Below, piece after piece: positions 53,068 through 62,541 of a stretch of DNA of 64,000 bases. Every line of letters starts with the position of its first letter. Position 1 is the stretch's first letter. Both the position numbers and the translations under genes were made by a program. A model generated the notes under the pieces. It searched no databases. It was not told where the DNA came from and was given only the letters and a program-made list of their open reading frames with translations. The stretch lies in contig NZ_CP029343.1 of NCBI RefSeq assembly GCF_003143515.1, forward strand, positions 2,294,001 through 2,358,000, given 5' to 3'. The DNA is from Massilia oculi. GTDB taxonomy: Bacteria; Pseudomonadota; Gammaproteobacteria; Burkholderiales; Burkholderiaceae_D.

Positions 53068-55845
53068 TTAAGGCAAGGGCTTGCCGTCCACGTCGATGCG
53101 GCGCACCTCGCCCAGGTTCAGGGCGCGGATGTCCTTCTCGACCTTGGCCATGTCGCCCACCACCACCCACACCAGCCGGTCGGCCACGAAGCTGCGCGCG
53201 GCCAGGGCATTGGCCTGCTGCGGCGTCAGCGCCAGCGCCTTTTCGGTATAGGTGTTGAAGTAGTCCTCGGGCAGACCGTACTGCAGGATCGTGGAGTAGG
53301 CGCCGGCGAGCTGGCCCGCGGTTTCGAAGCTGCCCGGCAGGCGCAGGGTTTTATTGTCCTGCGCGAACTTGAGTTCCTCGTTCGCGATCGGCCTGGCGCC
53401 GGCGATGTTGCGGTACTCGCCCACCAGTTCCTTCAGCGCGTCGCCGGTCTTGTCGGTCTGTACCGGCGAGATGCTCACGAACTGGCGCTGGCCGATCGCC
53501 GGCGACACCTGGCTGCGCACGCCGTACGACCAGTGCTTGTCCTCGCGCAGGTTCATGTTGATGCGCGAGCTGAAGGTACCGCCGAACACGTCGTTGACGA
53601 TCTCGAGCGGCAGCGCCTCGGGGCTGTTGCGCGGCGGCGCCAGCTGCCCGCCCAGGATCACGCTCTGCAGCGCGCCGGGACGGTCGACCAGGTAGACCAC
53701 GGGCGCGGCGCGCGGCGCCACTTCGGCAATCACCTTCCTGGGCACCTCGCCCGCACGCCAACCAGCGAAGGCCTTCTCGAGCATCGGCTTGATCTCGGCC
53801 AGCGTGGTATCGCCCACCACCAGCAGTGTGGCGTTGTTCGGCTTGAACCAGGTGGCGTGGTAGCGCACCAGGTCGGCGCGGGTCATGCGCTTGACGGCGT
53901 CCTCGGTGCCGGTGCCGGTGCCCGGCTTCGCGTACACGTGGTCCTGTCCGTACAGCAGCGCCGGCGCGAGGCGCATCGCGATCGATTGCGGATCCGACTT
54001 CTCGCGCGCGATCGCGGCCAGGCGGTCCTGCTGCAGGCGCGCGAACTCGTTCTGCGGGAAGGCGGGGTTGAGCACCAGGTCCGCATACAGGTTCAGTGCC
54101 TGCGGCAAGGTGGCCTTGAGCGCGTTCATGGAGACGAAGGCGCCGTCGAGGTTGGTGCCGGCGCCGAAGCTCGCGCCCAGGCTTTCCAGCTCTTCGCCGA
54201 TCTGCAGCGACTTGCGGCTGCTCGTGCCTTCTTCGAGCATGCGCAGGGCCAGGCTGGCCACGCCCGGCATGTCGGCGCTATCGGACGCGTAGCCGCTGTC
54301 GACCAGCATCTGCAGGTTGACGATCGGCGCTTCATGGCGCTCGGCCAGCACCACCTTCAGGCCGTTCGACAAGGTCATGCGCTGCATCGGCGGCAGCTTG
54401 AGCGACATCGCCTTGCCGGTGTCCGGCGCCTTGCTGCGGTCCAGGCCGGTTTGCGTGGCGGCCAGGCCGGTCGGGAACGGGTCGATCTGCAGCACGAAGT
54501 CGCCGTCGCTGAGCCAGTCGTTCATCGCCTTCTTCACCATGGCCGGCGTGGCGTCCTTGATGCGCTGCAGGTAGACTTTGTAGCAGTCCGGATTGCCGGT
54601 ATAGGTCTCGCACGAAGCCAGCAGGTCGCTCTTGCCGCCGAAGCCGCCGACGCGCTCGATCATGCGCGTGTACTGGGCCAGGGTCGCGGTCTTGGCCAGG
54701 CGCAGTTCCGCCTCCGTGGGGCCGCTCTTCATCAACGCGCGCAATTCTTCGTCGGCGATCTTCTCCATCTTCGCCACGTCGCCGCCCGGACGCGCGGTCA
54801 GGGTCATGCTGAACTGGCCGCCGATCTCGGACGAGCTGTCGCTTGCGGTCGCACTGGTGGCCAATTGATCCTGGTACACCAGGCGTTTATACAGGCGCGA
54901 AGTCTTGCCGCCGCCCAGCACGCGCGCGGCCAGGTCGAGCAGCGCCTCCTCTTGCGTGTGCGCGCCCGGCACGTTCCAGGTGCGGTAGATGCGCGACTGC
55001 GGCACGCGGTCCTGCGCCACCGTACGGTGGGTGCCGCTGCGCTTGGCGATCCAGGCGTCATGCTTGGCCAGCGGCGGGCCGGGCGGGATCGCGCCGTAGA
55101 AGCGCTCGACCTTCTCGCGCGCTTCTTCCGGCGAGATATCGCCCGACAGCACCAGCACCGTGTTGTTCGGGCCGTAGTTCTGCTTGAACCAGTCCTGCAC
55201 GTCGGTCATCGAGGCCGCGTCGAGGTCTTCCATCCTGCCAATCACGGTCCAGGAATACGGGTGGCCGGCCGGGTAGGTATTGGTGGTCAGGAGTTCCCAG
55301 GCGATGCCATAGGGCTGGTTCTCATACTGGCGTTTCTCGTTCTGCACCACGCCGCGCTGGATGTCGAGCTTCTTCTGGTCGACCGTGCCCAGCAGGTGGC
55401 CCATGCGGTCGCTCTCGGCGAACAGCGCATAGTCGAGCATCGAGGTCGGCACGTTCTGGAAGTAATTGGTGCGGTCCTGGTTCGTCGTGCCGTTGAGGTC
55501 GGTCGCGCCGATGCGCTCCATCGCGTTCAGGTAGGTGTGGTTGAAGTTGTCGCTGCCGCTGAACATCAGGTGTTCGAACAGGTGGGCGAAACCGGTCTTG
55601 CCCACTTTCTCGTTCTTGGAGCCGACGTGGTACCAGGTATTGATCGCCACCACCGGCGTCTTGCGGTCTTCGTGGACCAGCACCGTCAGCCCGTTCTTGA
55701 GCGTGAACTTGGTGTACTTGATGTCCGGAATCGGGATGTCCGGCACGGCGGCCGGCTTGCCTGGCGCGGCCTGGAGGGAAGACGTGCCAAACGCGAGCGC
55801 CAGCGCTGCGGCCAGGCCGATGGTGCGACGAACGGAAACTGCCAT
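53068..55845 (-). CDS. M16 family (insulinase-like) metallopeptidase, two-domain
   Basis: 925 residues with a Sec signal peptide (about 1-27) and AGGAGG about 7 nt before the ATG. The N-terminal half carries the inverted zinc motif H88-L-F-E-H92 with the downstream Glu region, and is the active half. The C-terminal half (MTLSNGLKVVLAERHEAPIVNLQ onward) is a second M16 domain without the motif. Fused active/inactive halves are the usual pitrilysin-like form. Periplasmic degradation of peptides is expected. Confidence 0.93.
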   Translation of the reverse strand: MAVSVRRTIGLAAALALAFGTSSLQAAPGKPAAVPDIPIPDIKYTKFTLKNGLTVLVHEDRKTPVVAINTWYHVGSKNEKVGKTGFAHLFEHLMFSGSDNFNHTYLNAMERIGATDLNGTTNQDRTNYFQNVPTSMLDYALFAESDRMGHLLGTVDQKKLDIQRGVVQNEKRQYENQPYGIAWELLTTNTYPAGHPYSWTVIGRMEDLDAASMTDVQDWFKQNYGPNNTVLVLSGDISPEEAREKVERFYGAIPPGPPLAKHDAWIAKRSGTHRTVAQDRVPQSRIYRTWNVPGAHTQEEALLDLAARVLGGGKTSRLYKRLVYQDQLATSATASDSSSEIGGQFSMTLTARPGGDVAKMEKIADEELRALMKSGPTEAELRLAKTATLAQYTRMIERVGGFGGKSDLLASCETYTGNPDCYKVYLQRIKDATPAMVKKAMNDWLSDGDFVLQIDPFPTGLAATQTGLDRSKAPDTGKAMSLKLPPMQRMTLSNGLKVVLAERHEAPIVNLQMLVDSGYASDSADMPGVASLALRMLEEGTSSRKSLQIGEELESLGASFGAGTNLDGAFVSMNALKATLPQALNLYADLVLNPAFPQNEFARLQQDRLAAIAREKSDPQSIAMRLAPALLYGQDHVYAKPGTGTGTEDAVKRMTRADLVRYHATWFKPNNATLLVVGDTTLAEIKPMLEKAFAGWRAGEVPRKVIAEVAPRAAPVVYLVDRPGALQSVILGGQLAPPRNSPEALPLEIVNDVFGGTFSSRINMNLREDKHWSYGVRSQVSPAIGQRQFVSISPVQTDKTGDALKELVGEYRNIAGARPIANEELKFAQDNKTLRLPGSFETAGQLAGAYSTILQYGLPEDYFNTYTEKALALTPQQANALAARSFVADRLVWVVVGDMAKVEKDIRALNLGEVRRIDVDGKPLP

Positions 55846-55885
55846 GCTGCTCCTCCTGAAAGGGTCGGGACGGGAACCAAACGCA

Positions 55886-55912
55886 CAAGGCGCGCCTCAG
55901 GGACGCGCCTTG
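55886..55912. terminator. Hairpin between M16 and PQQ sugar dehydrogenase genes
   Basis: CAAGGCGCG (55886-55894) / CGCGCCTTG (55904-55912) with a 9-nt loop. It may end the sugar dehydrogenase transcript about 100 bp past its stop. Confidence 0.45.
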
Positions 55913-56013
55913 CAAACATTCATTCTAGGCAGGTTTCACGCTGTCAACAAACGAAAACATGATGCATACGCAAGCTTGACGCAACATCATGCAGCGCGCA
56001 TCGTGTGGGGACC

Positions 56014-57189
56014 TCAGCGCGGCACGATTCGCAGCAGGCTGCCCTTGGCTTCATCGGTCAGTACGTACAGCTCGCCGTCCGGCCCCTGGCGCACGTCGCG
56101 CACGCGCTTGCCGACCGGCAGCAGTTCCTGGGCCGTCACCTTGCCCTGGGCGTCGAGCTGCACGCGGCGCACGTCCTGGCCGGCCAGGCTGCCGCTGAAC
56201 AGGCTGCCCTGCCATTGTGGGAAGGCTTTGCCCGTATAGAAGGCCAGGCCCGACGGCGCCGGCGACGGCGTCCACACGACGATCGGCTGTACCGTGCCCG
56301 GCACCACCTTCATGCCGATCGGTTCGCGCGTGCCGTAGTCGAGCGTATAGCTTTGCAGCGGCCAGCCGTAGTTGTTGCCGGCCTCGATCACGTTGATCTC
56401 GTCGCCGCCGCGCGAGCCGTGCTCGTTGGCGTAGACGCGGCCGCTCTTCGGATCGCGCGCCAGGCCCTGCACGTTGCGGTGGCCAACGCTGTAGATCTCG
56501 GGGCGGGCATTGTCCTTGCCGGCGAATGCCCCCTTGCCGACCGGCTGGCCGGCGTCGGTCAGGTGCAGGATCTTGCCCGTGTGCGAAGCCAGGCTCTGGG
56601 CATGGTCGCGCGCCAGCATATTGCCGATGCGCTGAGGCGTATTGCCGCCGTCGCCAATGCTCATCAGGAGGGTGTTATCGGGCAGAAACAGGATGCGCGA
56701 GCCGAAGTGCTGGCCGCCGCTCTTGCCAAGGTTGACCGCGAACAGTTGCTTGATGCCGGTCACGCGCTTGCCGTCGAACACGCCCTGCACCAGCACGGTC
56801 CGGTTCTCGTCGTCGGTGCCGCTCGACATCGTCATGTAGATGCGAGGGTTGGTCTTGTCGGCCGGATGGACCGCGATGTCGAGCAGGCCGCCCTGGCCGC
56901 TGGCGTACAGCTTCGGCAAATCGTCGAGAGGAATTTCTTGGAAGCTCTTGCCGTTCAACACATGCAGCGTACCCTGCTTGCCGGTGACCAGCATGCGGCC
57001 ATCCGGCAGCCAGGCCATGCCCCAGGGCTGCGGCGCGCCGGTGGCGACCGTTTCCAGCTTCCAGCCCTTGGCGAGCGGCGGCTTGTCGACCGGCGTCACT
57101 TCTTGCGCCACGGCGGCAGCGCCGGCCGTTGCCAGCGCGGCGGCCAGAACCAGTTTTTTGCTCAAGATTTTACTGACAATACTCGGCAT
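56014..57189 (-). CDS. PQQ-dependent sugar dehydrogenase, soluble type
   Basis: 391 residues from the ATG at 57189, with GAGGGG about 5 nt upstream. A Sec signal peptide ends near AVAQE (about residue 29). Beta-propeller blocks WGMAWLPDGRMLVTGKQG, GQGGLLDIAVHP, LMSIGDGGNTPQRIGNML, NEHGSRGGDEINVIEAGNNYGWP match the aldose sugar dehydrogenase (YliI/GDH-B) family. A periplasmic quinoprotein that oxidises aldoses. A second member of the family is at 59847. Confidence 0.92.
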   Translation of the reverse strand: MPSIVSKILSKKLVLAAALATAGAAAVAQEVTPVDKPPLAKGWKLETVATGAPQPWGMAWLPDGRMLVTGKQGTLHVLNGKSFQEIPLDDLPKLYASGQGGLLDIAVHPADKTNPRIYMTMSSGTDDENRTVLVQGVFDGKRVTGIKQLFAVNLGKSGGQHFGSRILFLPDNTLLMSIGDGGNTPQRIGNMLARDHAQSLASHTGKILHLTDAGQPVGKGAFAGKDNARPEIYSVGHRNVQGLARDPKSGRVYANEHGSRGGDEINVIEAGNNYGWPLQSYTLDYGTREPIGMKVVPGTVQPIVVWTPSPAPSGLAFYTGKAFPQWQGSLFSGSLAGQDVRRVQLDAQGKVTAQELLPVGKRVRDVRQGPDGELYVLTDEAKGSLLRIVPR

Positions 57190-57323
57190 AACATCCCCTC
57201 TCAAAAAACATTGAACACTTGACATCGTAGCCGATTCGCCGCATTTTCCATCATTTTATCTGCACGATCGACGCAATCGGCGTATCATTGACGGTTCAGC
57301 GAACCAGCGTAAGGACTTCCTTC

Positions 57324-57878
57324 ATGATTCAACGACGCTCCTTCCTCAAGAGCTCTCTCCTCCTCGCATCTTCCTCCCTCGCCCTTCCAACCCTTGCCAA
57401 GAATACATCACCTGACAGCAGTATCCTGTCCGGCGAATGCTGCCTGCGTTTCTACAACACGCACACCGGCGAGAAGTTGAAGAGCACGTTCTGGGCCGAA
57501 GGCGAGTTCGTCCCCGATGCCCTGAAAGACATCAATAAAGTGCTGCGCGACCACCGCAGCAACAAGATCGCGGACATCGATCCGCAACTGCTGCTGCTGC
57601 TCGGCCAGCTCAATGGCAAGCTCGACAACAGCAAGGAACTGCACATCATCTCGGGCTACCGCGCGCCGGAGTCGAACGCCTTCCTGCGCAGCCACGGCAG
57701 CGGCGGCGTCGCCAAGCGCAGCCTGCACATGGACGGCAAGGCGATCGACATCCGCCTGCCGGGCACCGACCTGCGCACCCTGCAGAAGGCGGCGATGTCG
57801 CTCAAGGGCGGCGGCGTCGGCTATTACGCCAGCTCGCAGTTCGTCCACATGGACACCGGCCGCGTCCGGTATTGGTAA
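57324..57878 (+). CDS. DUF882/YcbK-family protein (M15-like), Tat-exported
   Basis: 184 residues. The N-terminus MIQRRSFLKSSLLLASSSLA is a twin-arginine (RRSFLK) signal peptide. Conserved sites: SGYRAPESNAFL, then KRSLHMDGKAIDIRLPG and QFVHMDTGRVRYW at the end. The H-x3-G-x-A-x-D and final H-x-D are the likely zinc ligands of an M15-like murein endopeptidase (E. coli MepK/YcbK type). AAGGA about 9 nt before the ATG. First of three close genes. Confidence 0.9.
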   Translation: MIQRRSFLKSSLLLASSSLALPTLAKNTSPDSSILSGECCLRFYNTHTGEKLKSTFWAEGEFVPDALKDINKVLRDHRSNKIADIDPQLLLLLGQLNGKLDNSKELHIISGYRAPESNAFLRSHGSGGVAKRSLHMDGKAIDIRLPGTDLRTLQKAAMSLKGGGVGYYASSQFVHMDTGRVRYW

Positions 57879-57882
57879 GGCC

Positions 57883-58704
57883 ATGACGCGGCGGCTCGTC
57901 CGCGTTGCTTCCTCGCTTGCCATGGGCGCCGTGCTCATGGCCGCTTCCTTCTGCATGCCGGCCTCGGCCGCCGGCCAGAACACCGTCACCGTCAAGTCCA
58001 CCCGTGACCCGGTCGACAAGTCCTATCGCAAGATGATCCGCGGCATGGAGCGCTTCGAACGCGAACGCGCCTTCGCGCCCAACGCCATCCTGCGCTTCCA
58101 GCTGCTGCCGCGCCTGCCGTCGACGGACATGCGCGGCATCACGTTGCGCATTGCCGGCGACACCGTGTCGGTGCCGGTCGACATCGACGAGAACAATTTT
58201 TTCGTCCTGCCACGTCACGCCCAGGCCCTGCAGGAAGACGCCGCGGTGCTCGCCAGCCGAAAGACCGCCAGCATGACCTGGCGGGCGCGGATCGAGACTC
58301 CCGGCTTGCCTGACGGCACACGGCGCCTGGGCGACCTGCGCCTGGAGTGCCGGGTCGGCAAGGAAGCCGGCCTGGTCTCGAACAGCTCGCCGCTGTTCGG
58401 CTGGATCTCGGATGCGCTGAACACGCCCGAAGGCGTGTGCACCAGCCCCGACGGCAATTACCTGTTCTTTGCCGAACGGCCGATCTTCGCGGTCACGCTG
58501 CGCGCAGGCGAGCGGGTCGAAACATTGCCCTTCAATATGCTGTACGCCGGCGGCGAACAGACGCCCGACATGCTGCCGTTCTGCGATTGCCAGGCGCTGC
58601 TCGACCGCACGTATTATGTGCCGCTATGGGATACAAGCTGGCCCGACGATACGCTGGTCAAGTTCGAATACATGGTCGATGCGCCTGCGGAGGTAGCGCC
58701 ATGA
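57883..58704 (+). CDS. Exported protein of unknown function
   Basis: 273 residues, starting 4 bp after the DUF882 gene's stop. Signal peptide of about 28 residues ending at ASAAG. The mature part has charged helical (MIRGMERFERERAF) and beta-rich regions. I do not recognise the family. Its stop overlaps the next gene's start (ATGA), so it forms a coupled unit with the lipoprotein gene. Confidence 0.75.
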   Translation: MTRRLVRVASSLAMGAVLMAASFCMPASAAGQNTVTVKSTRDPVDKSYRKMIRGMERFERERAFAPNAILRFQLLPRLPSTDMRGITLRIAGDTVSVPVDIDENNFFVLPRHAQALQEDAAVLASRKTASMTWRARIETPGLPDGTRRLGDLRLECRVGKEAGLVSNSSPLFGWISDALNTPEGVCTSPDGNYLFFAERPIFAVTLRAGERVETLPFNMLYAGGEQTPDMLPFCDCQALLDRTYYVPLWDTSWPDDTLVKFEYMVDAPAEVAP

Positions 58705-59000
58705 AGCTGCGTCTGCTCCTGTGTGCGGCATTGCTGGCGGGCTGCGCGACGCAAGCGGCGCCACCGGGTTCCGTCGTCGCGGCCGAGCGGCTGTCGGCAG
58801 CGGTGGTGGCGGGACGCACCACGAAGGCCGAACTGCTGGCCGCCTTCGGCCCGACGAAAAGCGTGCGCTTCGACAGCGGCTACGAGGCCTGGGTCTACCA
58901 GTCGCCCGCCGGTGGTGGGCGGTTCAGCGAGTTCGTCGTGCTGATCGACCCTGCCGGCGTGGTCAGCAAGACGCGCACGCGCGCGCCGTCGACACGGTGA
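58701..59000 (+). CDS. Small putative lipoprotein, SmpA/OmlA-like length
   Basis: 99 residues. GGAGG precedes the start, and the ATG overlaps the upstream stop. The lipobox ALLAGC gives a lipid-anchored C15. The mature part AAVVAGRTTKAELLAAFGPTKSVRF, then SGYEAWVYQ, recalls SmpA/BamE-like outer-membrane lipoprotein domains, though this is a resemblance only. Envelope-located; third gene of the DUF882 operon. Confidence 0.75.
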   Translation: MKLRLLLCAALLAGCATQAAPPGSVVAAERLSAAVVAGRTTKAELLAAFGPTKSVRFDSGYEAWVYQSPAGGGRFSEFVVLIDPAGVVSKTRTRAPSTR

Positions 59001-59316
59001 ACCGCCGGTGCGGCGGATTCATCAACAGGAAAAGGCGATGGCTGCCTGACTGCTGGACCACCTGCCGCAGATCACCCGGGCTGTCCTGGCGCGTTCGGCC
59101 ACGCCGGGCGTCGAAGCGAAGAAGTCATCGCATCGACTTGAATCTGCCCATCTATTAGGCAGGGGCAATGGTTGGGAATGGCGCGGTTTGCGCTGCTCCC
59201 CTCCATTTTTGGTCTGGCGCATCAACATGCTGGCGCGGGTGTCGAATCCGGGACGGTTGCTTCGTCGTAGTATGCAGAGGAGTGTCCTCTGTTACTGCCA
59301 CATAGGGAGATCAATC
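59001..59316. other. Intergenic region without recognised gene
   Basis: 316 bp. Frames on both strands are short and of poor protein quality. A GTCGAATCC stretch at about 59238-59246 recalls a tRNA T-loop, but no cloverleaf forms. The only clear element is the AGGGAG ribosome site for the next gene. Confidence 0.5.
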
Positions 59317-59763
59317 ATGTCCACCAATACCGTCGCGCTGCACCGCGTTTTCAAATCGACCCCAGACCGCCTGTACCGCGCCTTCACCACCCCGGGCGCC
59401 TATGCGAAATGGTTGCCGCCGCATGGCTTCTTCGGCACCGTCCACGAGATGGGTGGCCGGGTCGGCGGCCGCTACCGGATGTCCTTCACCAACCTCACGA
59501 CCGGCCGCAACGAGTTCTTCGGCGGCGAATACCTGGAGCTGGAGCCCGGCAAGCGCGTGCGCTACACGGCCGAGTTCGACGATCCGCAACTGCCCGGCCA
59601 GATGCAGACCACGGTCGTGATGCGCGAAGTGTTCTGCGGGGTCGAAGTGCATATCAAGCAGGAAGGCATTCCATCGCAGATCCCGACCGAACTTTGCTAT
59701 CTGGGCTGGCAAGAGTCGCTCGAGCAACTGGCGAAACTGGTCGAGCCAGAAATCAGGGACTAG
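59317..59763 (+). CDS. SRPBCC/AHSA1-family protein
   Basis: 148 residues; AGGGAG 7-8 nt before the ATG. ALHRVFKSTPDRLYRAFTTPGAYAKWLPPHGF is the typical entry of the AHSA1 (START-like) domain, and WQESLEQLAKLVEPE is its C-terminal helix. A ligand-binding fold of unknown function. Cytosolic. Monocistronic. Confidence 0.9.
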   Translation: MSTNTVALHRVFKSTPDRLYRAFTTPGAYAKWLPPHGFFGTVHEMGGRVGGRYRMSFTNLTTGRNEFFGGEYLELEPGKRVRYTAEFDDPQLPGQMQTTVVMREVFCGVEVHIKQEGIPSQIPTELCYLGWQESLEQLAKLVEPEIRD

Positions 59764-59846
59764 CCATCTTGTAGCCGCCGCGCCACGGCAGCGTCGGTAT
59801 TCGCTGGCACAATAACGCAAGCGATCCTACCGTCACGGAGGCAGCC

Positions 59847-61325
59847 ATGCGCATCGAGCATCTGCGGTACCTGCTGTTGCTGTTCGGCGCCATGCTGGTT
59901 GGCATGGCCCTGCTCGCCTGCGGCGGCGGTGGCGTCAGCCCGGGCGTCACCGGAGCGGTCGCGCCACCGGCCAGCACCGGATCGCTGGCCGTCAGCGCCG
60001 GCGGCCTGCCGGCCGGCGTCAACCCCGCCCTGCGCATCACCGGTCCCAACAACTATCTGCAAGACCTGGCCCAGTCGCAAACTCTCGCCAGCCTGGCGCC
60101 CGGCAGCTACAACGTGTCGGCCTCGCCGGTCACGAGCGGCGGCGTCACCTATCAGCCGGCGCCGGCCTCGCAAGCGGCGATCGTCAGCGCCGGCGCCACC
60201 GCGAGCGTTACGGTAACTTATGGCGGCGGCCCGCTGACGCTCGTCGCAACCCAGGTGGTCGCCGGGCTCGACAGCCCCACCTGGCTGACCGCCCCGCCCG
60301 GCGACCGCCGCCTGTTCGTCACCGAGCGGCCGGGCCGGGTGCGCATCGTCGACAACGGCAACACGCGCGACCCGCCCTACCTCGACATCGGCGCGCGCGT
60401 GTCCACCGACGGCGAAGGCGGCCTGCTGTCTCTCGCCTTCGATCCGCAGTTCGAGCGCAACGGTTATTTCTACGTCTACTACACCGACTTGCAACGCAAT
60501 ATCGTGGTCGAGCGCTTCAGTGCCGGCGCCACGGCGACCGCCGCCAATCCGACGTCCGGCCTGGTCATCCTGCGCATTCCGCATCCGACTTACCTCAACC
60601 ATTTCGGCGGCCAGCTCGCCTTCGGCCCCGATGGCTACCTGTACCTGGGCACCGGCGACGGCGGCGGCGCCGGCGACCCGCAAGGCAATGCGCGCAACCT
60701 GGCCAGCCTGCTCGGCAAGCTGCTGCGCATCGACGTGACAAGCGCCACCACGGCCCAGCCCTATGCGATCCCGGCCGGCAATCCGTATCGCGACGCGGCC
60801 GGGCGCCGCCCCGAGATCTGGGCTTCCGGCCTGCGCAACCCGTGGCGCTTCAGCTTCGATGCCAGCCAGCTCTACCTGACCGACGTCGGCCAGGAGCGGC
60901 GCGAAGAAATCAATATCGCCGGTACGGGCCAGGCCGGCCTGGATTATGGCTGGAACGTCCTGGAAGGCACTCTGTGTTATGGCGCCGAGACCTGCGACCG
61001 CACCGGGCTGACCCTGCCCGTGTTCGAATACGACCACGGCGCGAACGACGTCAACGGCTGCTCGATCACCGGCGGCTTCGTGTACCGCGGGCGCGCCCTG
61101 CCCGAGCTGGCCGGCCGCTATTTCTATTCCGATTTCTGCGGCGGCTACCTGAAGAGTTTCCTCGTCACCGGCGCTGGTGCGGGCAACAGCGTCGTCGAAC
61201 AGCGCGACTGGGAGATCGCCGACATCGGCGGCATCGTGTCTTTCGGCCGGGACGCCGAAGGCGAGCTGTACTTACTCACGAGTGGCGGAGCCATCCATAA
61301 AATTGGACGCGGCGCCACACAATGA
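59847..61325 (+). CDS. PQQ-dependent sugar dehydrogenase-like lipoprotein
   Basis: 492 residues. Lipobox ALLAC with C25, then a glycine-rich stretch and an N-terminal beta-sandwich (about 40-130). The propeller has LFVTERPGRVRIVDNG, GGLLSLAFDPQFERNGYFYVYY, LYLGTGDGGGAGDPQGNARN, EIWASGLRNPWRFSFD and QERREEINIAG. Compared with the 56014-57189 enzyme it is larger and membrane-anchored. A periplasmic quinoprotein of unknown sugar specificity. 15 bp before the thioesterase gene. Confidence 0.9.
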   Translation: MRIEHLRYLLLLFGAMLVGMALLACGGGGVSPGVTGAVAPPASTGSLAVSAGGLPAGVNPALRITGPNNYLQDLAQSQTLASLAPGSYNVSASPVTSGGVTYQPAPASQAAIVSAGATASVTVTYGGGPLTLVATQVVAGLDSPTWLTAPPGDRRLFVTERPGRVRIVDNGNTRDPPYLDIGARVSTDGEGGLLSLAFDPQFERNGYFYVYYTDLQRNIVVERFSAGATATAANPTSGLVILRIPHPTYLNHFGGQLAFGPDGYLYLGTGDGGGAGDPQGNARNLASLLGKLLRIDVTSATTAQPYAIPAGNPYRDAAGRRPEIWASGLRNPWRFSFDASQLYLTDVGQERREEINIAGTGQAGLDYGWNVLEGTLCYGAETCDRTGLTLPVFEYDHGANDVNGCSITGGFVYRGRALPELAGRYFYSDFCGGYLKSFLVTGAGAGNSVVEQRDWEIADIGGIVSFGRDAEGELYLLTSGGAIHKIGRGATQ

Positions 61326-61340
61326 GTTTAGAATAAAGAG

Positions 61341-61784
61341 ATGGCACGCCTACAACTCAATCTCCCCGAAGACCAGTTTTACTATTCGACGCAGCTGACG
61401 GTAAGGGTCACGGACATCAACGCCGCCAACCACCTGGGCAATGAATCGATGATCGCGATGATCTCCGAGGCCAGGGCGCGCTTCCTGTTCGAATTTGGTG
61501 TCGCCGAGACCGAGCGCGACGGCAACGGCATCATCGTCACCGACCTGGCCGCGACCTACCGCGCCGAAGCGTATGGACGCGACCAGTTGCTGTTCGAAGT
61601 CGGCGTCATGGATTTCAATAAATACGGCGGCGACCTGATCTTCCGCATCACCCGCCCGCGCGACAAGACCCTCATCGCCATGGCCAAATCCGGCTTCGTT
61701 TTTTATAACTACAAGACCAGCCAGGTTTGCTACATGCCGGAGGACTTCCGCAACAAGTTCGAACGCGTGAACTGGATCGACTGA
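61341..61784 (+). CDS. Hotdog-fold thioesterase
   Basis: 147 residues. VRVTDINAANHLGNESMIAMISEARARFLFEFGV is the 4HBT-like catalytic segment (Asp, then Asn-His-x-x-Asn). The C-terminus is a typical beta strand region (KTLIAMAKSGFVFYNYK). An acyl-CoA thioesterase of unknown chain length. Cytosolic. Terminates in a strong hairpin. Confidence 0.88.
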   Translation: MARLQLNLPEDQFYYSTQLTVRVTDINAANHLGNESMIAMISEARARFLFEFGVAETERDGNGIIVTDLAATYRAEAYGRDQLLFEVGVMDFNKYGGDLIFRITRPRDKTLIAMAKSGFVFYNYKTSQVCYMPEDFRNKFERVNWID

Positions 61785-61804
61785 GTCGGCCTAGCCTCAT
61801 GAGC

Positions 61805-61843
61805 ACGCCCCGTCCCGGTTTCCGGCACGGGGCGTTTTGTTTT
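61805..61843 (+). terminator. Rho-independent terminator
   Basis: Stem ACGCCCCGT (61805-61813) / ACGGGGCGT (61827-61835) followed by TTTGTTTT. Ends the thioesterase transcript. Confidence 0.85.
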
Positions 61844-61855
61844 CTAAAAATAGTT

Positions 61856-61884
61856 GGAACTTTTTTGGGCTCCCGGCGGAATAC
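61856..61884 (+). promoter_or_regulatory. Candidate ECF-type promoter of the sigma-factor operon
   Basis: GGAACTT at 61856-61862 followed after 16 nt by GAATAC, 18 bp before the sigma-factor ATG. The GGAAC -35 is typical of ECF sigma promoters and suggests autoregulation; the -10 is not a firm match. Confidence 0.4.
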
Positions 61885-61901
61885 AAGAAAAGAAGACTGC
61901 C

Positions 61902-62507
61902 ATGACCTTGACGACAGAACAACTTGACACTGAACTGCTGCGCCAGGTTCACGCCGGACAAGCCGAGGCATTCACGGCGCTGTACCGGCGGCACCAGGGG
62001 CCCTTGTACCGCTACGCGCTGCTGCGCTGCGGTTCGGGCGATGCGGCGGCCGACATCGTGCAGGAAGCCTTCATGGGCCTGCTGACGGGACGGCTCGGCT
62101 ACGACCCGCTGCGCGGCCAGTTGCAGCACTTCCTGTTCGGCGTGGCGCGCAACCTGGCGCTCAAGCTGGACGAAGCGCGCCAACGCCATCCGCAGTTGCC
62201 CGAACCGTTGGACGATGACGGCGACCCGGACCTGGACGCGGTCAGCGACGCCGCCGGCCCGCTGGCACGGCTGCTCGGCAACGAAACGGCGGAAGAGGTG
62301 CGGCGCGCGCTGTCGCTGCTGCCGCCGCACTACCGCGATCCGGTGATCCTGTACGAGCTGCACGACCTGTCGTACCAGGAAATCGCCACCGTCTGCCAGG
62401 TCGACATCGGCACCGTGCGCTCGCGCCTGGCGCGTGGCCGGGCGGCGCTGGCCAAGCGCTTGCATGGGCTGCAGGGCGCACCGTCGAACGGTGCGCGCCT
62501 CGCATAG
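61902..62507 (+). CDS. ECF-type RNA polymerase sigma factor
   Basis: 201 residues from the ATG at 61902. Region 2: FTALYRRHQGPLYRYALLRCGSGDAAADIVQEAFMGLLTG. Region 4: LSLLPPHYRDPVILYELHDLSYQEIATVCQVDIGTVRSRLARGR. The linker is rich in Asp (DDDGDPDLDAV). It directs core RNA polymerase to promoters of unknown stress genes. First gene of an operon with a putative anti-sigma and an envelope protein. Confidence 0.93.
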   Translation: MTLTTEQLDTELLRQVHAGQAEAFTALYRRHQGPLYRYALLRCGSGDAAADIVQEAFMGLLTGRLGYDPLRGQLQHFLFGVARNLALKLDEARQRHPQLPEPLDDDGDPDLDAVSDAAGPLARLLGNETAEEVRRALSLLPPHYRDPVILYELHDLSYQEIATVCQVDIGTVRSRLARGRAALAKRLHGLQGAPSNGARLA

Positions 62508-62541
62508 GACGGGCGACAAGCCAAAGACGCTGGAAGGAAGA

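Noticed and set aside
59220..59270. Possible tRNA
   Set aside because: A T-loop-like GTCGAATCC is present, but no acceptor, D or anticodon stems can be formed.
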